This document shows, piece by piece, positions 19,041 to 27,554 of a stretch of DNA of 64,000 nt. This DNA is from Paenibacillus sp. HW567 (GTDB lineage: Bacteria; Bacillota; Bacilli; Paenibacillales; Paenibacillaceae). Numbering within the stretch: position 1 is the stretch's first letter; each line of letters opens with the position of its first letter. The position numbers and the translations under genes are program-made. The notes beneath the pieces were generated by a model. It saw only the letters and a list, made by a program, of their open reading frames with translations. It was not told where the DNA came from and did no database searches. The stretch covers positions 1,796,162-1,860,161 of the forward strand of contig NZ_KB910518.1 of the NCBI RefSeq assembly GCF_000374185.1, read 5' to 3'.

Positions 19041-19942
19041 AATAATCCTCCTCTTGAATTGAACATACTTTGAAACATCTGGTCCAATAACATGATCTCC
19101 GCCTTTTGGCTAATCGCATGGTTCCCAAGCTTTACATCAATGATGAAGTCATTGCTCAGCATGTGGCGATAACGGGAAATAATATCGTTGTTTGGCAATT
19201 CTCCCATGGCCTTCGTTTCGGGTGGGATTACCGGAATGCCCGCTTGCTCAATCAGGTGAATATTGTGTTTAATAGCTGTAGCAATTTTGATTAAAATGCT
19301 TTCACTTCTTGCCTTCTCCAAGCTCACCATTCCGTCATCGGTATAGAAATGCTTGTTAACGATAGCTAATGCAGTATGCGAAATGTGGAATGCCTGAATG
19401 TCTTTTTGCACTTCATAATGCAAACCCACCGATTTGAACAGTTGGGCCAGTTCCTTCACTCTTTCGGTTATCTGTCCATCTATTTCACCAAAAATAGTTC
19501 CTTGATGTTTCTCAGATCCGAATTGAGCGTATAGGACATCTTCTTTGATATCTCCACCTGCGCCCGGGAATCCCGGAAGTAAGCGATCGCCCACGATGTT
19601 CAGCCAAAGCTCATATCCAATGGTGTTGGTCAAGGTGACAATGGTCTTACTCCGATTATGCTGGATCGCAGATAGGGCAGCTTCGGACTGATCATATCTG
19701 ACAGAGACAAAAATGAAATCATAAATGTCTACGTCATCAAGGGTTTCAATCGTCTTGATTGATATTTGCTTGTTTGTTCCGCAAACGTTATATTTTAGTC
19801 CCTCCCTTTGTAGCGTCTTCAGTCTCTTACCCCGTGCCAGTATAGTGACATCCAGTCCCGACTGTGCGAACCGGAGTGCGTATACACTACCAATCACGCC
19901 GGCGCCAACTATCAAAATCCTATATCCTTTGGTATTCAACAT
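19037..19942 (-). CDS. ketopantoate reductase (ApbA/PanE)-family protein
   Basis: NADPH-binding reductase of 301 aa. The N-terminal Rossmann motif ILIVGAGVIGSVYALRFAQSG is clear, followed by VTILARGKRL and the C-terminal helical domain. It may not be a housekeeping PanE: it sits in a regulated low-GC cassette with an MDR reductase. The ATG at 19942 was chosen because the nucleotide-binding strand begins shortly after it and AGAAGGG lies just upstream; the frame is open to 20065. It is the first gene of the minus-strand pair and overlaps the MDR gene by 4 nt. Confidence 0.8.
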   Translation of the reverse strand: MLNTKGYRILIVGAGVIGSVYALRFAQSGLDVTILARGKRLKTLQREGLKYNVCGTNKQISIKTIETLDDVDIYDFIFVSVRYDQSEAALSAIQHNRSKTIVTLTNTIGYELWLNIVGDRLLPGFPGAGGDIKEDVLYAQFGSEKHQGTIFGEIDGQITERVKELAQLFKSVGLHYEVQKDIQAFHISHTALAIVNKHFYTDDGMVSLEKARSESILIKIATAIKHNIHLIEQAGIPVIPPETKAMGELPNNDIISRYRHMLSNDFIIDVKLGNHAISQKAEIMLLDQMFQSMFNSRGGLL

Positions 19943-20047
19943 AAACCCTTCTTTCAAAGAATCAACCATAGATTGTTTAAGCAACACCTGTTTGATAAAA
20001 TGATAATATTGCATGCTTATGATTTCAATCAGCAGAGTTAGAAGGAC

Positions 20048-20061
20048 GTTGCATAGGCAAC
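20048..20061. promoter_or_regulatory. candidate operator between TetR and PanE-like genes
   Basis: GTTGCATAGGCAAC is a perfect 5-bp inverted repeat (GTTGC/GCAAC) with a 4-nt spacer. It lies 38 nt before the TetR start and about 105 nt before the divergent PanE-like gene. The same half-sites with the same spacer occur twice at 52830 and 52874. Confidence 0.4.
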
Positions 20062-20098
20062 ACATTGTAAGATCTGATGTCTAAAAAGGGGATTGGAA

Positions 20099-20671
20099 AT
20101 GGTAAATCAGGAGGACCCGAGGGTGCTGCGCACACGACAGCTTATTAGAGCAGCGTTCAGAGATTTGTTGTTTAGAAAAGGATTTGATGCAATCACCATT
20201 AAGGATATTGCTCAACAAGCTACCATTAACCGGGCCACATTCTATGCTCATTTTGAAGATAAATATGCTTTGCTTGAAGAAATTACAGAAGAGGCATTCC
20301 ATGAGATGATTCCTGAACAAGTGAAGAGTGCAGGAGAATTTACGGATGAAATATGCAGCCAGCTAATTCTGGCGACGCACGGGTATATTGTGGATTTTTA
20401 CCGTATCTGTAGGATGAGCTCTAATTCTATGGCTACACTTGTGGATAAAAAGATAAAGAAAATGCTGCAGCAAACCATAGAAAGCATTTTTCTGAAAGGA
20501 GATACCTACCCTGGGGCGGAGAGGTATTACATAGAAATCATGGCGGCCATGACAGGTTCGGCAATCTATGGCGCTGCGCTGTATTGGTTAAATGTGGAGG
20601 ATAAAGCTCGAGTGGATATGCTTGCAGATCTTGTGCGTCCTTATGTAATGAACGGTCTAAAGTTGAGTTAA
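20099..20671 (+). CDS. TetR-family transcriptional regulator
   Basis: DNA-binding repressor-type protein of 190 aa. The N-terminal helix-turn-helix is typical: AITIKDIAQQATINRATFYAHF followed by EDKYALLEE, near residues 30-60 (quoted here in two parts). The C-terminal half is the variable ligand domain. The ATG at 20099 lies 8 nt after AAAAAGGGG; an upstream TTG at 20093 is less likely. It is transcribed away from the PanE-like/MDR pair and shares their low GC, so the three genes look like one acquired unit with local control. The inducer is unknown. Confidence 0.88.
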   Translation: MVNQEDPRVLRTRQLIRAAFRDLLFRKGFDAITIKDIAQQATINRATFYAHFEDKYALLEEITEEAFHEMIPEQVKSAGEFTDEICSQLILATHGYIVDFYRICRMSSNSMATLVDKKIKKMLQQTIESIFLKGDTYPGAERYYIEIMAAMTGSAIYGAALYWLNVEDKARVDMLADLVRPYVMNGLKLS

Positions 20672-20775
20672 TTATCGTGCGGGCGAATTATTTTTTTCTT
20701 TTGCAGGAAATGGAATTTTTCTCGCGAAAATGTAGATATACCGGATAGAGGTCCGCAAGAAAGGAAGGAATACGT

Positions 20776-21207
20776 GTGCACGCCACTGAATTCAGTAAGA
20801 TCTGGCATAAGATATTAAAGGACTATAAGCTACACATGGACAGCAACCTTGCCCCTACACTTACAGATGCCCAACTTACCGTACTGGAGCTGCTGCAGGA
20901 GCGTAACGCGATGAAGCCTTCCGATCTGGCTCCGCATCTGGCGACCAGCCCGGCGGCGGTAACAATGCTGCTGGACCGGATGGAGAAGCATGGTCTGATT
21001 GTCCGTGAACGTGATGCGGCTGACCGGCGAATTGTGTGGGTAAGCATTACGGAGACTGGCAAAATAGAGACGGAGCGCGGCCTCCAGATCCGCAGTGATT
21101 TTTTTGCTGAGGTGCTGGACCCTATCTCCTCGCATAACCAGCAGCTTCTGATCTACTTAATGGGGAAGCTGGCGGTGGCACAGGCCCCGGAGGGGTCTGC
21201 ATCCTAA
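20776..21207 (+). CDS. MarR-family transcriptional regulator
   Basis: Winged-helix regulator of 143 aa. The recognition region SDLAPHLATSPAAVTMLLDR and the wing RERDAADRRIVWVSIT are typical of MarR proteins. The GTG start at 20776 follows AAGGAAGG at 7-nt spacing. It appears to be a single-gene unit ending in a hairpin shared with the convergent pseudouridine synthase gene. No obvious target gene lies next to it in the same direction. Confidence 0.88.
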   Translation: MHATEFSKIWHKILKDYKLHMDSNLAPTLTDAQLTVLELLQERNAMKPSDLAPHLATSPAAVTMLLDRMEKHGLIVRERDAADRRIVWVSITETGKIETERGLQIRSDFFAEVLDPISSHNQQLLIYLMGKLAVAQAPEGSAS

Positions 21208-21225
21208 GATATCGTTACGCATAAT

Positions 21226-21254
21226 AAGCAGGCCTCCTAACGGATGGCCTGCTT
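21226..21254. terminator. hairpin shared by convergent marR-type and rlu genes
   Basis: 9-bp perfect stem AAGCAGGCC/GGCCTGCTT with an 11-nt loop. On the plus strand it is followed by TT. It contains the stop codon of the minus-strand pseudouridine synthase gene. The T-tracts are short. Confidence 0.55.
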
Positions 21255-21971
21255 TTGCATTTGCTGCGGCCACAGGCTCCACGGGTGGGTCTGCGGCGGC
21301 AGCGAAATCAGCTCAATTTCTTCTTTGGTTACGGGGTGCGGGAAGCCTACAAGTGCAGACCACAAGGCGATCTGCTGCCCCGGCTTGTTCACTGCTGCTC
21401 CGTATTTCTGGTCGCCGTAGAGCGGACAGCGGATGCCGCTGAGCTGCACACGGATCTGGTGCGAGCGTCCGGTGAGCAGGTCTATCTTCAGCAGACTGTA
21501 GCCTTCGGCGCTGCCGAGCACCGTATAATCGAGAATGGCTTCCTTGCCGCCGGGCGTTCCGGCACGGACAATGGTTACCGTATTGCTCTTGGCATCCTTA
21601 AGCAAGGTATTGACCAGACGGCCCTGGGCAGCCGGAGGCTTGCCGTGAACTACGGTCAGATATACTTTGCTCAGGTTGTGGGAGCGGACGCTCTCTGACA
21701 GCCGTGAAGCGGCTTTGGAGGTCTTCGCGAAAATCATCGCGCCTCCGACAGGGCGATCCAGCCGGTGGACCAGACCCATGTATACATTGCCTGGTTTATT
21801 GAAGCGTTCCTTCACATCTTCTTTGAGCAGGCTGAGCAGGTCCGGATCTCCTGTAGCATCCTCCTGCACAGGAATATTCACAGGCTTCACAATGCCGAGC
21901 AGATGGTTGTCTTCATACAGGATTTCGAAGCGGGAGCTCCCGCCGCCGGCCCCGGTTACTATCGCAGTCAT
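21237..21971 (-). CDS. RluA/RluD-family pseudouridine synthase
   Basis: Isomerises uridine to pseudouridine in RNA; 244 aa. The catalytic motif is HRLDRPVGG with the conserved Asp, and LLTGRSHQIRVQL is the second family signature. There is no S4 domain, so it is shorter than RluD itself, and the RNA target cannot be assigned. The ATG at 21971 lies 3 nt after the stop of the upstream methyltransferase gene, so they form one minus-strand operon for RNA modification. The stop codon lies within the terminator hairpin. Confidence 0.9.
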   Translation of the reverse strand: MTAIVTGAGGGSSRFEILYEDNHLLGIVKPVNIPVQEDATGDPDLLSLLKEDVKERFNKPGNVYMGLVHRLDRPVGGAMIFAKTSKAASRLSESVRSHNLSKVYLTVVHGKPPAAQGRLVNTLLKDAKSNTVTIVRAGTPGGKEAILDYTVLGSAEGYSLLKIDLLTGRSHQIRVQLSGIRCPLYGDQKYGAAVNKPGQQIALWSALVGFPHPVTKEEIELISLPPQTHPWSLWPQQMQKQAIR

Positions 21972-21974
21972 GGC

Positions 21975-22838
21975 TTACGCCTCCCAGCGGCCCAGAATTC
22001 CGCAAGGCAGGTTCATTCCCGAGGATGTAACCGGCAGGCCGATTTCACCGGAGGTCAGCTTGCCGCCGTAGCGTTTGCCCATCGTCATTGAGAGCATGTT
22101 GCGCAGAACGGTCGGTGAAATACCGGTCGTATAGGAATTGATCAGCATGAAAAGGGGTCTGTCGCTCATAATTTCCATACAGCTCTCCAGGAAGGGATAC
22201 AGGCTCGCTTCCAGCTTCCACATTTCGCCGCCGGGGCCTCTGCCGTAGGATGGAGGGTCCATAATGATCGCGTCGTATTTGCTGCCGCGGCGCTGCTCAC
22301 GCTGCACGAATTTGAACACATCGTCGGTGATGAAGCGGACCGGCCGTTCGGCGAGGCCGGAGAGCTGGATATTTTCCTTAGCCCATTGGACCATGCCTTT
22401 GGCTGCATCCACGTGCACGACTGAAGCTCCTGCGCTAGCCGCAGCCACGGTTGCGCCGCCGGTGTAGGCGAACAGGTTAAGCACGGATATCGGACGTCCC
22501 GCCTCGGCAATCTTGTCCATCATCCAGCTCCAGTTGGCAGCCTGCTCGGGGAAAAGACCCGTGTGCTTGAAATTGGTTGGACGAAGATGGAATTTCAGTT
22601 TGCCGTAGCTGATTTTCCAATCGCTTGGAATGGCTTTCTTCATTTCCCATTGCCCGCCGCCGGCCGAACTGCGGTGATAGTGTCCGTGCACATCGCGCCA
22701 TTTGGCGGTCTCATCCGCTAGCGGCCAAATGATCTGCGGGTCCGGTCTGCGCAGCACGACATCTCCCCAGCGTTCCAATTTTTCTCCGCCCCCGGTATCG
22801 AGCACTTCATAGTCTTTCCAGTCACTTGCTATATACAT
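21975..22838 (-). CDS. class I SAM-dependent methyltransferase (RlmI/RlmK-like)
   Basis: Methyltransferase of 287 aa related to enzymes that methylate rRNA cytosine. Motif I is VLNLFAYTGGAT, motif II lies around VVHVDAAKGMVQWAKEN, and motif IV is IIMDPPSYGRG. The PUA domain of RlmI is absent. The N-terminal half contains LRPTNFKHTGLFPEQ, typical of this group. GAAGGATGG precedes the ATG at 22838. It is cotranscribed with the pseudouridine synthase. The target nucleotide is inferred only by family. Confidence 0.85.
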   Translation of the reverse strand: MYIASDWKDYEVLDTGGGEKLERWGDVVLRRPDPQIIWPLADETAKWRDVHGHYHRSSAGGGQWEMKKAIPSDWKISYGKLKFHLRPTNFKHTGLFPEQAANWSWMMDKIAEAGRPISVLNLFAYTGGATVAAASAGASVVHVDAAKGMVQWAKENIQLSGLAERPVRFITDDVFKFVQREQRRGSKYDAIIMDPPSYGRGPGGEMWKLEASLYPFLESCMEIMSDRPLFMLINSYTTGISPTVLRNMLSMTMGKRYGGKLTSGEIGLPVTSSGMNLPCGILGRWEA

Positions 22839-23099
22839 GATTATCCATCCTTCAAAAAGTCATTTAGCCTTTATTGTACATCATTTAGGCTTGCTGCTAC
22901 AAACAAAATGGCTGCAAAGCTGAGACTATTCCCATTTTGCCCCAAAGCGGGTCCCGGTATCGTACTTTCGGGTGAATTCGGGACGCTGCAGAGGTCTATG
23001 CACGGCTGTGTTCTGGCGCTTCGTTCAGTGATTGTGTATGATCAGAAGAAAATGCGTGTATCGCTTATGGACACCCTTGAAGATTGGAGGCGAAAGCTG

Positions 23100-23963
23100 A
23101 TGTTTGACCTTTCGGGGATGTATTATCCGATTACTTCAAATCCGGCTGCTGCTGGTGAATTCCTGCCCTGCAAAGCCTTGCGCCCGTATATCCGCTGTTT
23201 CTGGGGAAGCTCGTCCCGGCAGCAAGGCCATGCACTACTGCAACAGTCACCGCTGGACGGTGCAGCCCTCAAGCCTGCCTGGCCGGTGACAATTATACCG
23301 GATACTTGTATGGATATTATATGGGAATGGGATGCTGCTACAGGTGAGGCTGGCGGAATCTTTTGCGGAATTAATGACGCTCCGTTTGAAGCCGGAGGTG
23401 GTATGCAGTCTGCCGGCAGGCTGAGCTTTGCCATCCGCTTTCATTTCTGGGCGGTGCATTTGTTCGCGGACGAGCATCTACGGGATGTTCTGAATATTCA
23501 TGCTCCTGCCCAGCAGTATTTCGCTTCCTTTCGCGAAGAACTGGGACAAAAGCTGTACGCTTTACATACGTTTTCAGACCGGGTCGCTGCCGCGGAAGCC
23601 TATCTGCTAAGACGTTTGGACCTCTCCAGGCGCAGCAATGACAGCCTGATGAACGCCGTGTACAGTATTCTGAAGCATAAGGGAGTGGTTACCGCAGGAG
23701 AGCTAGAGGATAGCGCAGGGGTAAGCAGCCGCCAGCTTGAGAGGCTTTTCCGCGAATATATCGGCCTTTCCCCCAAAAAGACAGCCGATCTTGTACGCTT
23801 TCAGAATGTATGGCTTGACCTGTATCAATCCTCCCCGCACCAAATGGTTATGCAGGATGTGGTATACAACTACCGTTACAGCCATCAGTCGCATTTGATC
23901 AACAGCTTTAAGAAGTTTGCCGGGAGAACGCCGCTGGAAGCCTTAGCTTATGCGCGGAGGTGA
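23100..23963 (+). CDS. AraC-family transcriptional regulator
   Basis: Regulator of 287 aa with a C-terminal AraC/XylS double helix-turn-helix. First helix pair: VTAGELEDSAGVSSRQLERL. Second: VVYNYRYSHQSHLINSFKKF followed by AGRTPLEAL. The N-terminal 170 residues match the sensing domain often found with these regulators, beginning FLPCKALRPYIRCFWGS. The ATG at 23100 has GGAGG 9 nt upstream. The frame is open back to 22908, but those residues look non-conserved. A VOC-family gene follows about 100 bp downstream and is its probable partner. From 22839 to 23099 no other gene is seen. Confidence 0.88.
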   Translation: MFDLSGMYYPITSNPAAAGEFLPCKALRPYIRCFWGSSSRQQGHALLQQSPLDGAALKPAWPVTIIPDTCMDIIWEWDAATGEAGGIFCGINDAPFEAGGGMQSAGRLSFAIRFHFWAVHLFADEHLRDVLNIHAPAQQYFASFREELGQKLYALHTFSDRVAAAEAYLLRRLDLSRRSNDSLMNAVYSILKHKGVVTAGELEDSAGVSSRQLERLFREYIGLSPKKTADLVRFQNVWLDLYQSSPHQMVMQDVVYNYRYSHQSHLINSFKKFAGRTPLEALAYARR

Positions 23964-24062
23964 ATGTCGCTTTTTTGCAATACAAGCAGTGCGGCAACTG
24001 TTAAGCTGTATTCAGCGGGCGAACGCGCAGCTAAGAAAATGATCACGAAGGAGAGAGAATAG

Positions 24063-24428
24063 ATGATCTCAGCATTTGAAGGTATTAATTTGTATACGAA
24101 GGACCCGGCTGCCCTGGTAGCTTTTTACACGGAGGTGCTGGGCATTCCTGTACCGTTCGAGGGTTATGGCAACTCCGACGGGGCGAAGCTGGGTTTTGAC
24201 AAGGGACAGCCCGGGCTGATCATCTGGGATGAGAACAAATGGGGCAAGCATACTACAGGAGTGGTGAATCTGGTATTCTCCTGCAGCAGTCTGAATGAGA
24301 CCTATGAGCAGCTCAAGGCGAGAGGACTGGATTGTCAGCCGCCGGTGACGATGGAATATGGAGGCCAGGAGATGAATTTCCGCGACCCGGACGGCAACGG
24401 CATTACGCTGCTGGAAGGCGCATATTAG
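24063..24428 (+). CDS. VOC-family (glyoxalase-like) protein
   Basis: Small protein of 121 aa with the vicinal-oxygen-chelate fold: GINLYTKDPAALVAFYTEVLG at the N-terminus (first 20 residues quoted in part) and FRDPDGNGITLLEG at the C-terminus with the conserved Glu. It could be a glyoxalase, dioxygenase or antibiotic-binding protein; no substrate can be read. The ATG at 24063 follows AAGGAGAG. The AraC regulator lies immediately upstream in the same direction. The 390-bp repeat copy B begins at its stop codon. Confidence 0.87.
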   Translation: MISAFEGINLYTKDPAALVAFYTEVLGIPVPFEGYGNSDGAKLGFDKGQPGLIIWDENKWGKHTTGVVNLVFSCSSLNETYEQLKARGLDCQPPVTMEYGGQEMNFRDPDGNGITLLEGAY

Positions 24429-24815
24429 CATAAGTGCTTAGGATGTAGCCTTTGGGGTTCAGGGAGGGAGGGATTCGTCATATCTATCCTCCTGATCCTT
24501 GCGGACCGTAAAGCCCTTAATTTCCGGAAAGGGTTACATTTCGCCGGGTTAACGGACCGTACAGGGCATATTGCTTCTTCGGCAGGTACATTTGGGGTGA
24601 ATGTCCGCCCATAAGGGCTCTGGTGTCCATAAACTTGCGGAGAAATGGCTTCCGGTAGAAATAAGAGCTGTTCAGTCCGTTGCAAATGGGCAGACTCTTC
24701 CGATCAAGAGATGATTCTGTTCGTAGGGCCTAATACGCCTCCAGCGTGATCTTCACACCCTAATTCGTTCAGCGGAGAATTGTTTGAACTACATTTAGAG
24801 TCTGACGATCTATTA
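24427..24815 (+). repeat. 390-bp dispersed repeat, copy B
   Basis: Second copy, aligned throughout with copies A and C. Shared blocks include GTAGCCTTTGGGGTTCAGGG, CTTCTTCGGCAGGTACATTT, AAATAAGAGCTGTTCAGTCC, CACACCCTAATTCGTTCAGC and AGAGTCTGACGATCTATTAG. It starts at the VOC stop codon and ends about 45 bp before a terminator. Confidence 0.85.
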
Positions 24816-24859
24816 GAGGCACAACTCTGCTAACGGTAAAATGAATAGCTCAAACGGTG

Positions 24860-24910
24860 AACGCGAGGCTCTTGTCCGGTTTTGAGGACAGGGGCCCGCG
24901 TTTTCTTGTT
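24860..24910 (+). terminator. probable terminator upstream of flavodoxin
   Basis: Long imperfect stem, AACGCGAGGCTCTTGTCC against GGACAGGGGCCCGCGTT, with a loop GGTTTTGA and a tail TTTCTTGTT. It isolates the iron-regulated unit from the AraC-VOC transcript. Confidence 0.65.
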
Positions 24911-24918
24911 ACTGACTG

Positions 24919-24948
24919 TTGACAATGAGAATCATTATCAAATAAAAT
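24919..24948 (+). promoter_or_regulatory. Fur box overlapping the flavodoxin promoter
   Basis: GACAATGAGAATCATTATC (24921-24939) matches the classical 19-bp Fur consensus at 17 positions. It overlaps a perfect -35 TTGACA (24919-24924) that has a -10 TAAAAT at 18-nt spacing (24943-24948). Iron-bound Fur would block RNA polymerase here. Confidence 0.85.
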
Positions 24949-25007
24949 ATAATAGAAGTTGTTCAAACTTGGTTTAAATTTAATGTTTACTTGGGAGGAA
25001 CCGATTT

Positions 25008-25460
25008 ATGGCTAAAGTGCTTGTGGTCTATGCCAGCTTGACGGGCAATACGGAAGAGATCGCTGAACTGATTGTAGAGGGAATACGCCAGGCAGGCGGT
25101 GAGGCTGTAATGAAATCGGTCACTGACTGCAACGCGGATGAGATAAAAGCATATGAGGGCGTCCTGCTGGGCGCGTATACCTGGGGCGACGGAGAACTGC
25201 CCGATGAATTCCTGGACTTCTACGAAGAGCTGGATGAGCTGGATCTGACAGCCTGCAAGGCAGCCGCCTTCGGAAGCGGAGATACCGGATATGAAATATA
25301 CTGCGGTGCCGTGGATGTAATCGAGGCGAAGCTGAAGGAGCGCGGCGCGGAGCTTCTGCAGGACAGTCTGAAGATTGAATACGGTCCTAACGCGGCGGAA
25401 AAAGATGCTTGCCGCAGCTTCGGCCGCCAATTTATCGAATCCTGCGCGGCGGTTTCTTAA
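25008..25460 (+). CDS. flavodoxin
   Basis: FMN electron carrier of 150 aa. The phosphate-binding loop is SLTGNTEEIAE, the W-loop is GAYTWGDGELPDEF, and the Y-loop is GSGDTGYEIYC. Flavodoxins replace ferredoxin when iron is scarce, and the Fur box at 24921 fits that. The ATG at 25008 follows GGGAGGA. The next gene begins 2 nt after the stop and is presumably cotranscribed. It is similar in plan to Bacillus YkuN/YkuP. Confidence 0.93.
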   Translation: MAKVLVVYASLTGNTEEIAELIVEGIRQAGGEAVMKSVTDCNADEIKAYEGVLLGAYTWGDGELPDEFLDFYEELDELDLTACKAAAFGSGDTGYEIYCGAVDVIEAKLKERGAELLQDSLKIEYGPNAAEKDACRSFGRQFIESCAAVS

Positions 25461-25462
25461 GG

Positions 25463-26245
25463 ATGGGCGGCGCGGCGGGTAGCTGGGCGGCAGTCAAGCG
25501 GGAGGAGGCTGCGGCTGTACGATACAGCCGGCTTAATGATTTCCGCATGGAGCATATTATGCTGGGCGGCGCGGAGAATACCGGCAGCGGAGCAGCGGCC
25601 ACCGGCCTTCCGCGCTGGAGGCAGCAGGTCCAGTATGCGGTCGGGCATACGCTGAATGACTTTTACAGCCTGCAGCCCGAGGTGCGCCGGGAAACGCCGA
25701 TTCAGTTTCTACTGGAGCGCCGTTGGCCTCCCAAAGGCGATGCTTTTCCTTCGCTGATGCACTACTGGGACGTGAAGACAGGAATCGCCGATGAACTTAC
25801 GCGGATCGTATCCGGCAATCATCTGCGGGAGGTTCCGGTGCTGCTGTATGAGCAGTGGCATGTGCCGGTGCCGGAGCTGGATATTGAGCTGGCGATGATT
25901 TTTCAACTTGCCTGGAACTCGGCGGCTCCAGGACGGTGCTTGAGTATTCAGAAATTCATGGTGAACGGTAATGAGGACGTTATCACTGGTTTCCTGCATA
26001 TGGCCAACGTATTTTGCCATAACGCCTACGGACAACCGGCTGAAACGGTGGAGGTCTATTCTCTGCTGGATGGACGAAAAAGTATTTTCGATGGCGCGGG
26101 AATTCCGTTACAGGAATCGCTGGATTATGTGCGGCTGTTATCCGTGTTTTTGCAGCGGGAAGAGTCGGCGGAACGGCTGGCGAAATATGGGGAACGCCGA
26201 AATGAGAAGGATGAGCAAGTTATCCGGGGGTACGGCTTGATGTAA
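25463..26245 (+). CDS. uncharacterised protein in flavodoxin operon
   Basis: Not recognised. About 260 aa with no signal peptide or membrane helix. Visible features are WRQQVQYAVGHTLNDFYSLQ, LLERRWPPKGDAFPSLMHYW, and a Trp- and Asp-rich middle; the C-terminus is charged (RNEKDEQ). The start is uncertain. The ATG at 25463 lies only 2 nt after the flavodoxin stop and has poor Shine-Dalgarno spacing, so reinitiation is likely; internal ATGs at 25547 and 25559 are alternatives. It ends at a strong terminator. Its position behind a Fur box suggests expression under iron limitation, but this is inference. Confidence 0.7.
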   Translation: MGGAAGSWAAVKREEAAAVRYSRLNDFRMEHIMLGGAENTGSGAAATGLPRWRQQVQYAVGHTLNDFYSLQPEVRRETPIQFLLERRWPPKGDAFPSLMHYWDVKTGIADELTRIVSGNHLREVPVLLYEQWHVPVPELDIELAMIFQLAWNSAAPGRCLSIQKFMVNGNEDVITGFLHMANVFCHNAYGQPAETVEVYSLLDGRKSIFDGAGIPLQESLDYVRLLSVFLQREESAERLAKYGERRNEKDEQVIRGYGLM

Positions 26246-26265
26246 CCGGAAGAGTTCCCGCCAAA

Positions 26266-26312
26266 AGCACCCTTTCTCCGGGCTGTTAACGCCAAGAGAA
26301 AGGGTGCTCTTT
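26266..26312. terminator. bidirectional terminator
   Basis: 13-bp perfect stem AGCACCCTTTCTC/GAGAAAGGGTGCT with a 17-nt loop and short T-runs on both strands. It lies between the convergent flavodoxin operon and a minus-strand acetyltransferase. Confidence 0.8.
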
Positions 26313-26355
26313 GTGATGGGGCTGAATCTTAGCAGCTTCACCAATCCAAGGCGGG

Positions 26356-27213
26356 TCAGCCGATATAGCGGTAATAATCCTGCTTGTTCATAATGACAAA
26401 ACCGCAGCTTTCATATAGCTTCAGCGCGCCTGGATTGTGGAGGGCAACCTCCAGATTCACACCATTATAATTCCGCCGCTCACGTTCAATCGTCTGCAGA
26501 AGCGCACTCCGGCCGATGCCGAGCCCCCGCAGCTTCTTGGCTACTGTGAGCCCGTAAATCCAGGTCTCGTTATCCTCTGTCCCCAGCCGCATTTTACCAG
26601 CGGGTTGTCCGTTCATCTCGATGATAATATGCTCCTCCCGGTTGTCATCCATCAGGTGCTCATAGATCACAGCGGCATCCTCCTTGGACATGTTGAACCC
26701 TTCGCAGTCCAACTCTACGAGAATAGGAGTTTCATCCTTGCGGACGGGCCGCAGCACCACGTTCCCGGCTGCTGAGCTCAGCTCCATGGAATCCTGCGGC
26801 ACAGAATCGCCGTCCCATTTCATCTGGTATTCCGCATGGTTAAATACCAGCGGCAGCGTCTTCAGGTAGGCTGAAGCCGATGCCGAGGAGGCTGGAGCAT
26901 TCAGCAGCAGTGTAGTGAAATTATTGTGCCTGATTCTGCTCTGCGCCTGCTGCCACAGGGAAGTGAATATGCCCCGGCGCCGGTATCCCGGCCGCACCAT
27001 CCCGCAGATTTCCACTTCGCTGGCGAACCCGTACAGGCCTATGAATCCTACCAGCATATCATCCTCATAAGTTACCAGCCACTCGGCGCCACCGGCTGCC
27101 GTCACTTGCCGCAGCATGTCCCAATTGAGCTTCAATGTAATGCCTTCGTATTGCTCGCAGCGCTGCTGCAATTCCTCTATATCTTTTAATGTTTCTGCTG
27201 TAGTCAAGCGCAT
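26356..27213 (-). CDS. tandem-GNAT N-acetyltransferase
   Basis: Acetyltransferase of 285 aa with two GNAT domains. The first (about residues 1-135) has VRPGYRRRGIFTSLW. The second (about 150-285) has TVAKKLRGLGIGRSALLQTI and the C-terminal NPGALKLYESCGF. Double-GNAT proteins are common in Firmicutes, and usually only one half is catalytic; here both retain the acetyl-CoA loop pattern. The substrate is unknown. A second, small GNAT gene lies 47 bp upstream on the same strand, possibly in the same transcript. Confidence 0.87.
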   Translation of the reverse strand: MRLTTAETLKDIEELQQRCEQYEGITLKLNWDMLRQVTAAGGAEWLVTYEDDMLVGFIGLYGFASEVEICGMVRPGYRRRGIFTSLWQQAQSRIRHNNFTTLLLNAPASSASASAYLKTLPLVFNHAEYQMKWDGDSVPQDSMELSSAAGNVVLRPVRKDETPILVELDCEGFNMSKEDAAVIYEHLMDDNREEHIIIEMNGQPAGKMRLGTEDNETWIYGLTVAKKLRGLGIGRSALLQTIERERRNYNGVNLEVALHNPGALKLYESCGFVIMNKQDYYRYIG

Positions 27214-27260
27214 GTCCTCCCGAATGTGTGTCCAAGCATCAGCCTGGCACAGCTTGTGTA

Positions 27261-27554
27261 TTAGGACCTATCTCCATTCCCGCTCAGCACGTCCCCGTAC
27301 TCCGCATGTTTTTTGAATTGATGAACCGCATAGGGGCATACTGGCACAATCTTAACCTGCTCTGCGCGCGCTTTATCCACAACCGCCCGCACGAGCTTCT
27401 CTCCGGCACCTTGGCCGCGCAGATCTTCCGAGACAAAGGTATGGTCGATCACCAAATTTCCTGTTGTCTTATCCGTTTTGTATGTGATCTGGGCAAGGTC
27501 CTTACCGTCACCAGCAATATAAAAACGTCCTTCACCCTGTACAATTTGTTCCAT
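27261..27554 (-). CDS. small GNAT-like acetyltransferase (YidJ/YjdJ type)
   Basis: 97-aa minimal GNAT protein of the class with only the acetyl-CoA core: HTFVSEDLRGQGAGEKLVRA and IVPVCPYAVHQFKKH near the C-terminus, the usual signatures of this compact family. The ATG at 27554 follows GGAGTGA with 7-nt spacing; the in-frame ATG at 27572 is less well placed. The function is not known even for well-studied homologues. Confidence 0.85.
   Translation of the reverse strand: MEQIVQGEGRFYIAGDGKDLAQITYKTDKTTGNLVIDHTFVSEDLRGQGAGEKLVRAVVDKARAEQVKIVPVCPYAVHQFKKHAEYGDVLSGNGDRS

Noticed and set aside
24425..24685. Short reverse-strand reading frame inside repeat copy B, with counterparts in copies A and C
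   Set aside because: Not annotated as a gene because stops and frameshifts differ between copies and no ribosome binding site is consistent; kept as a finding about the repeat.
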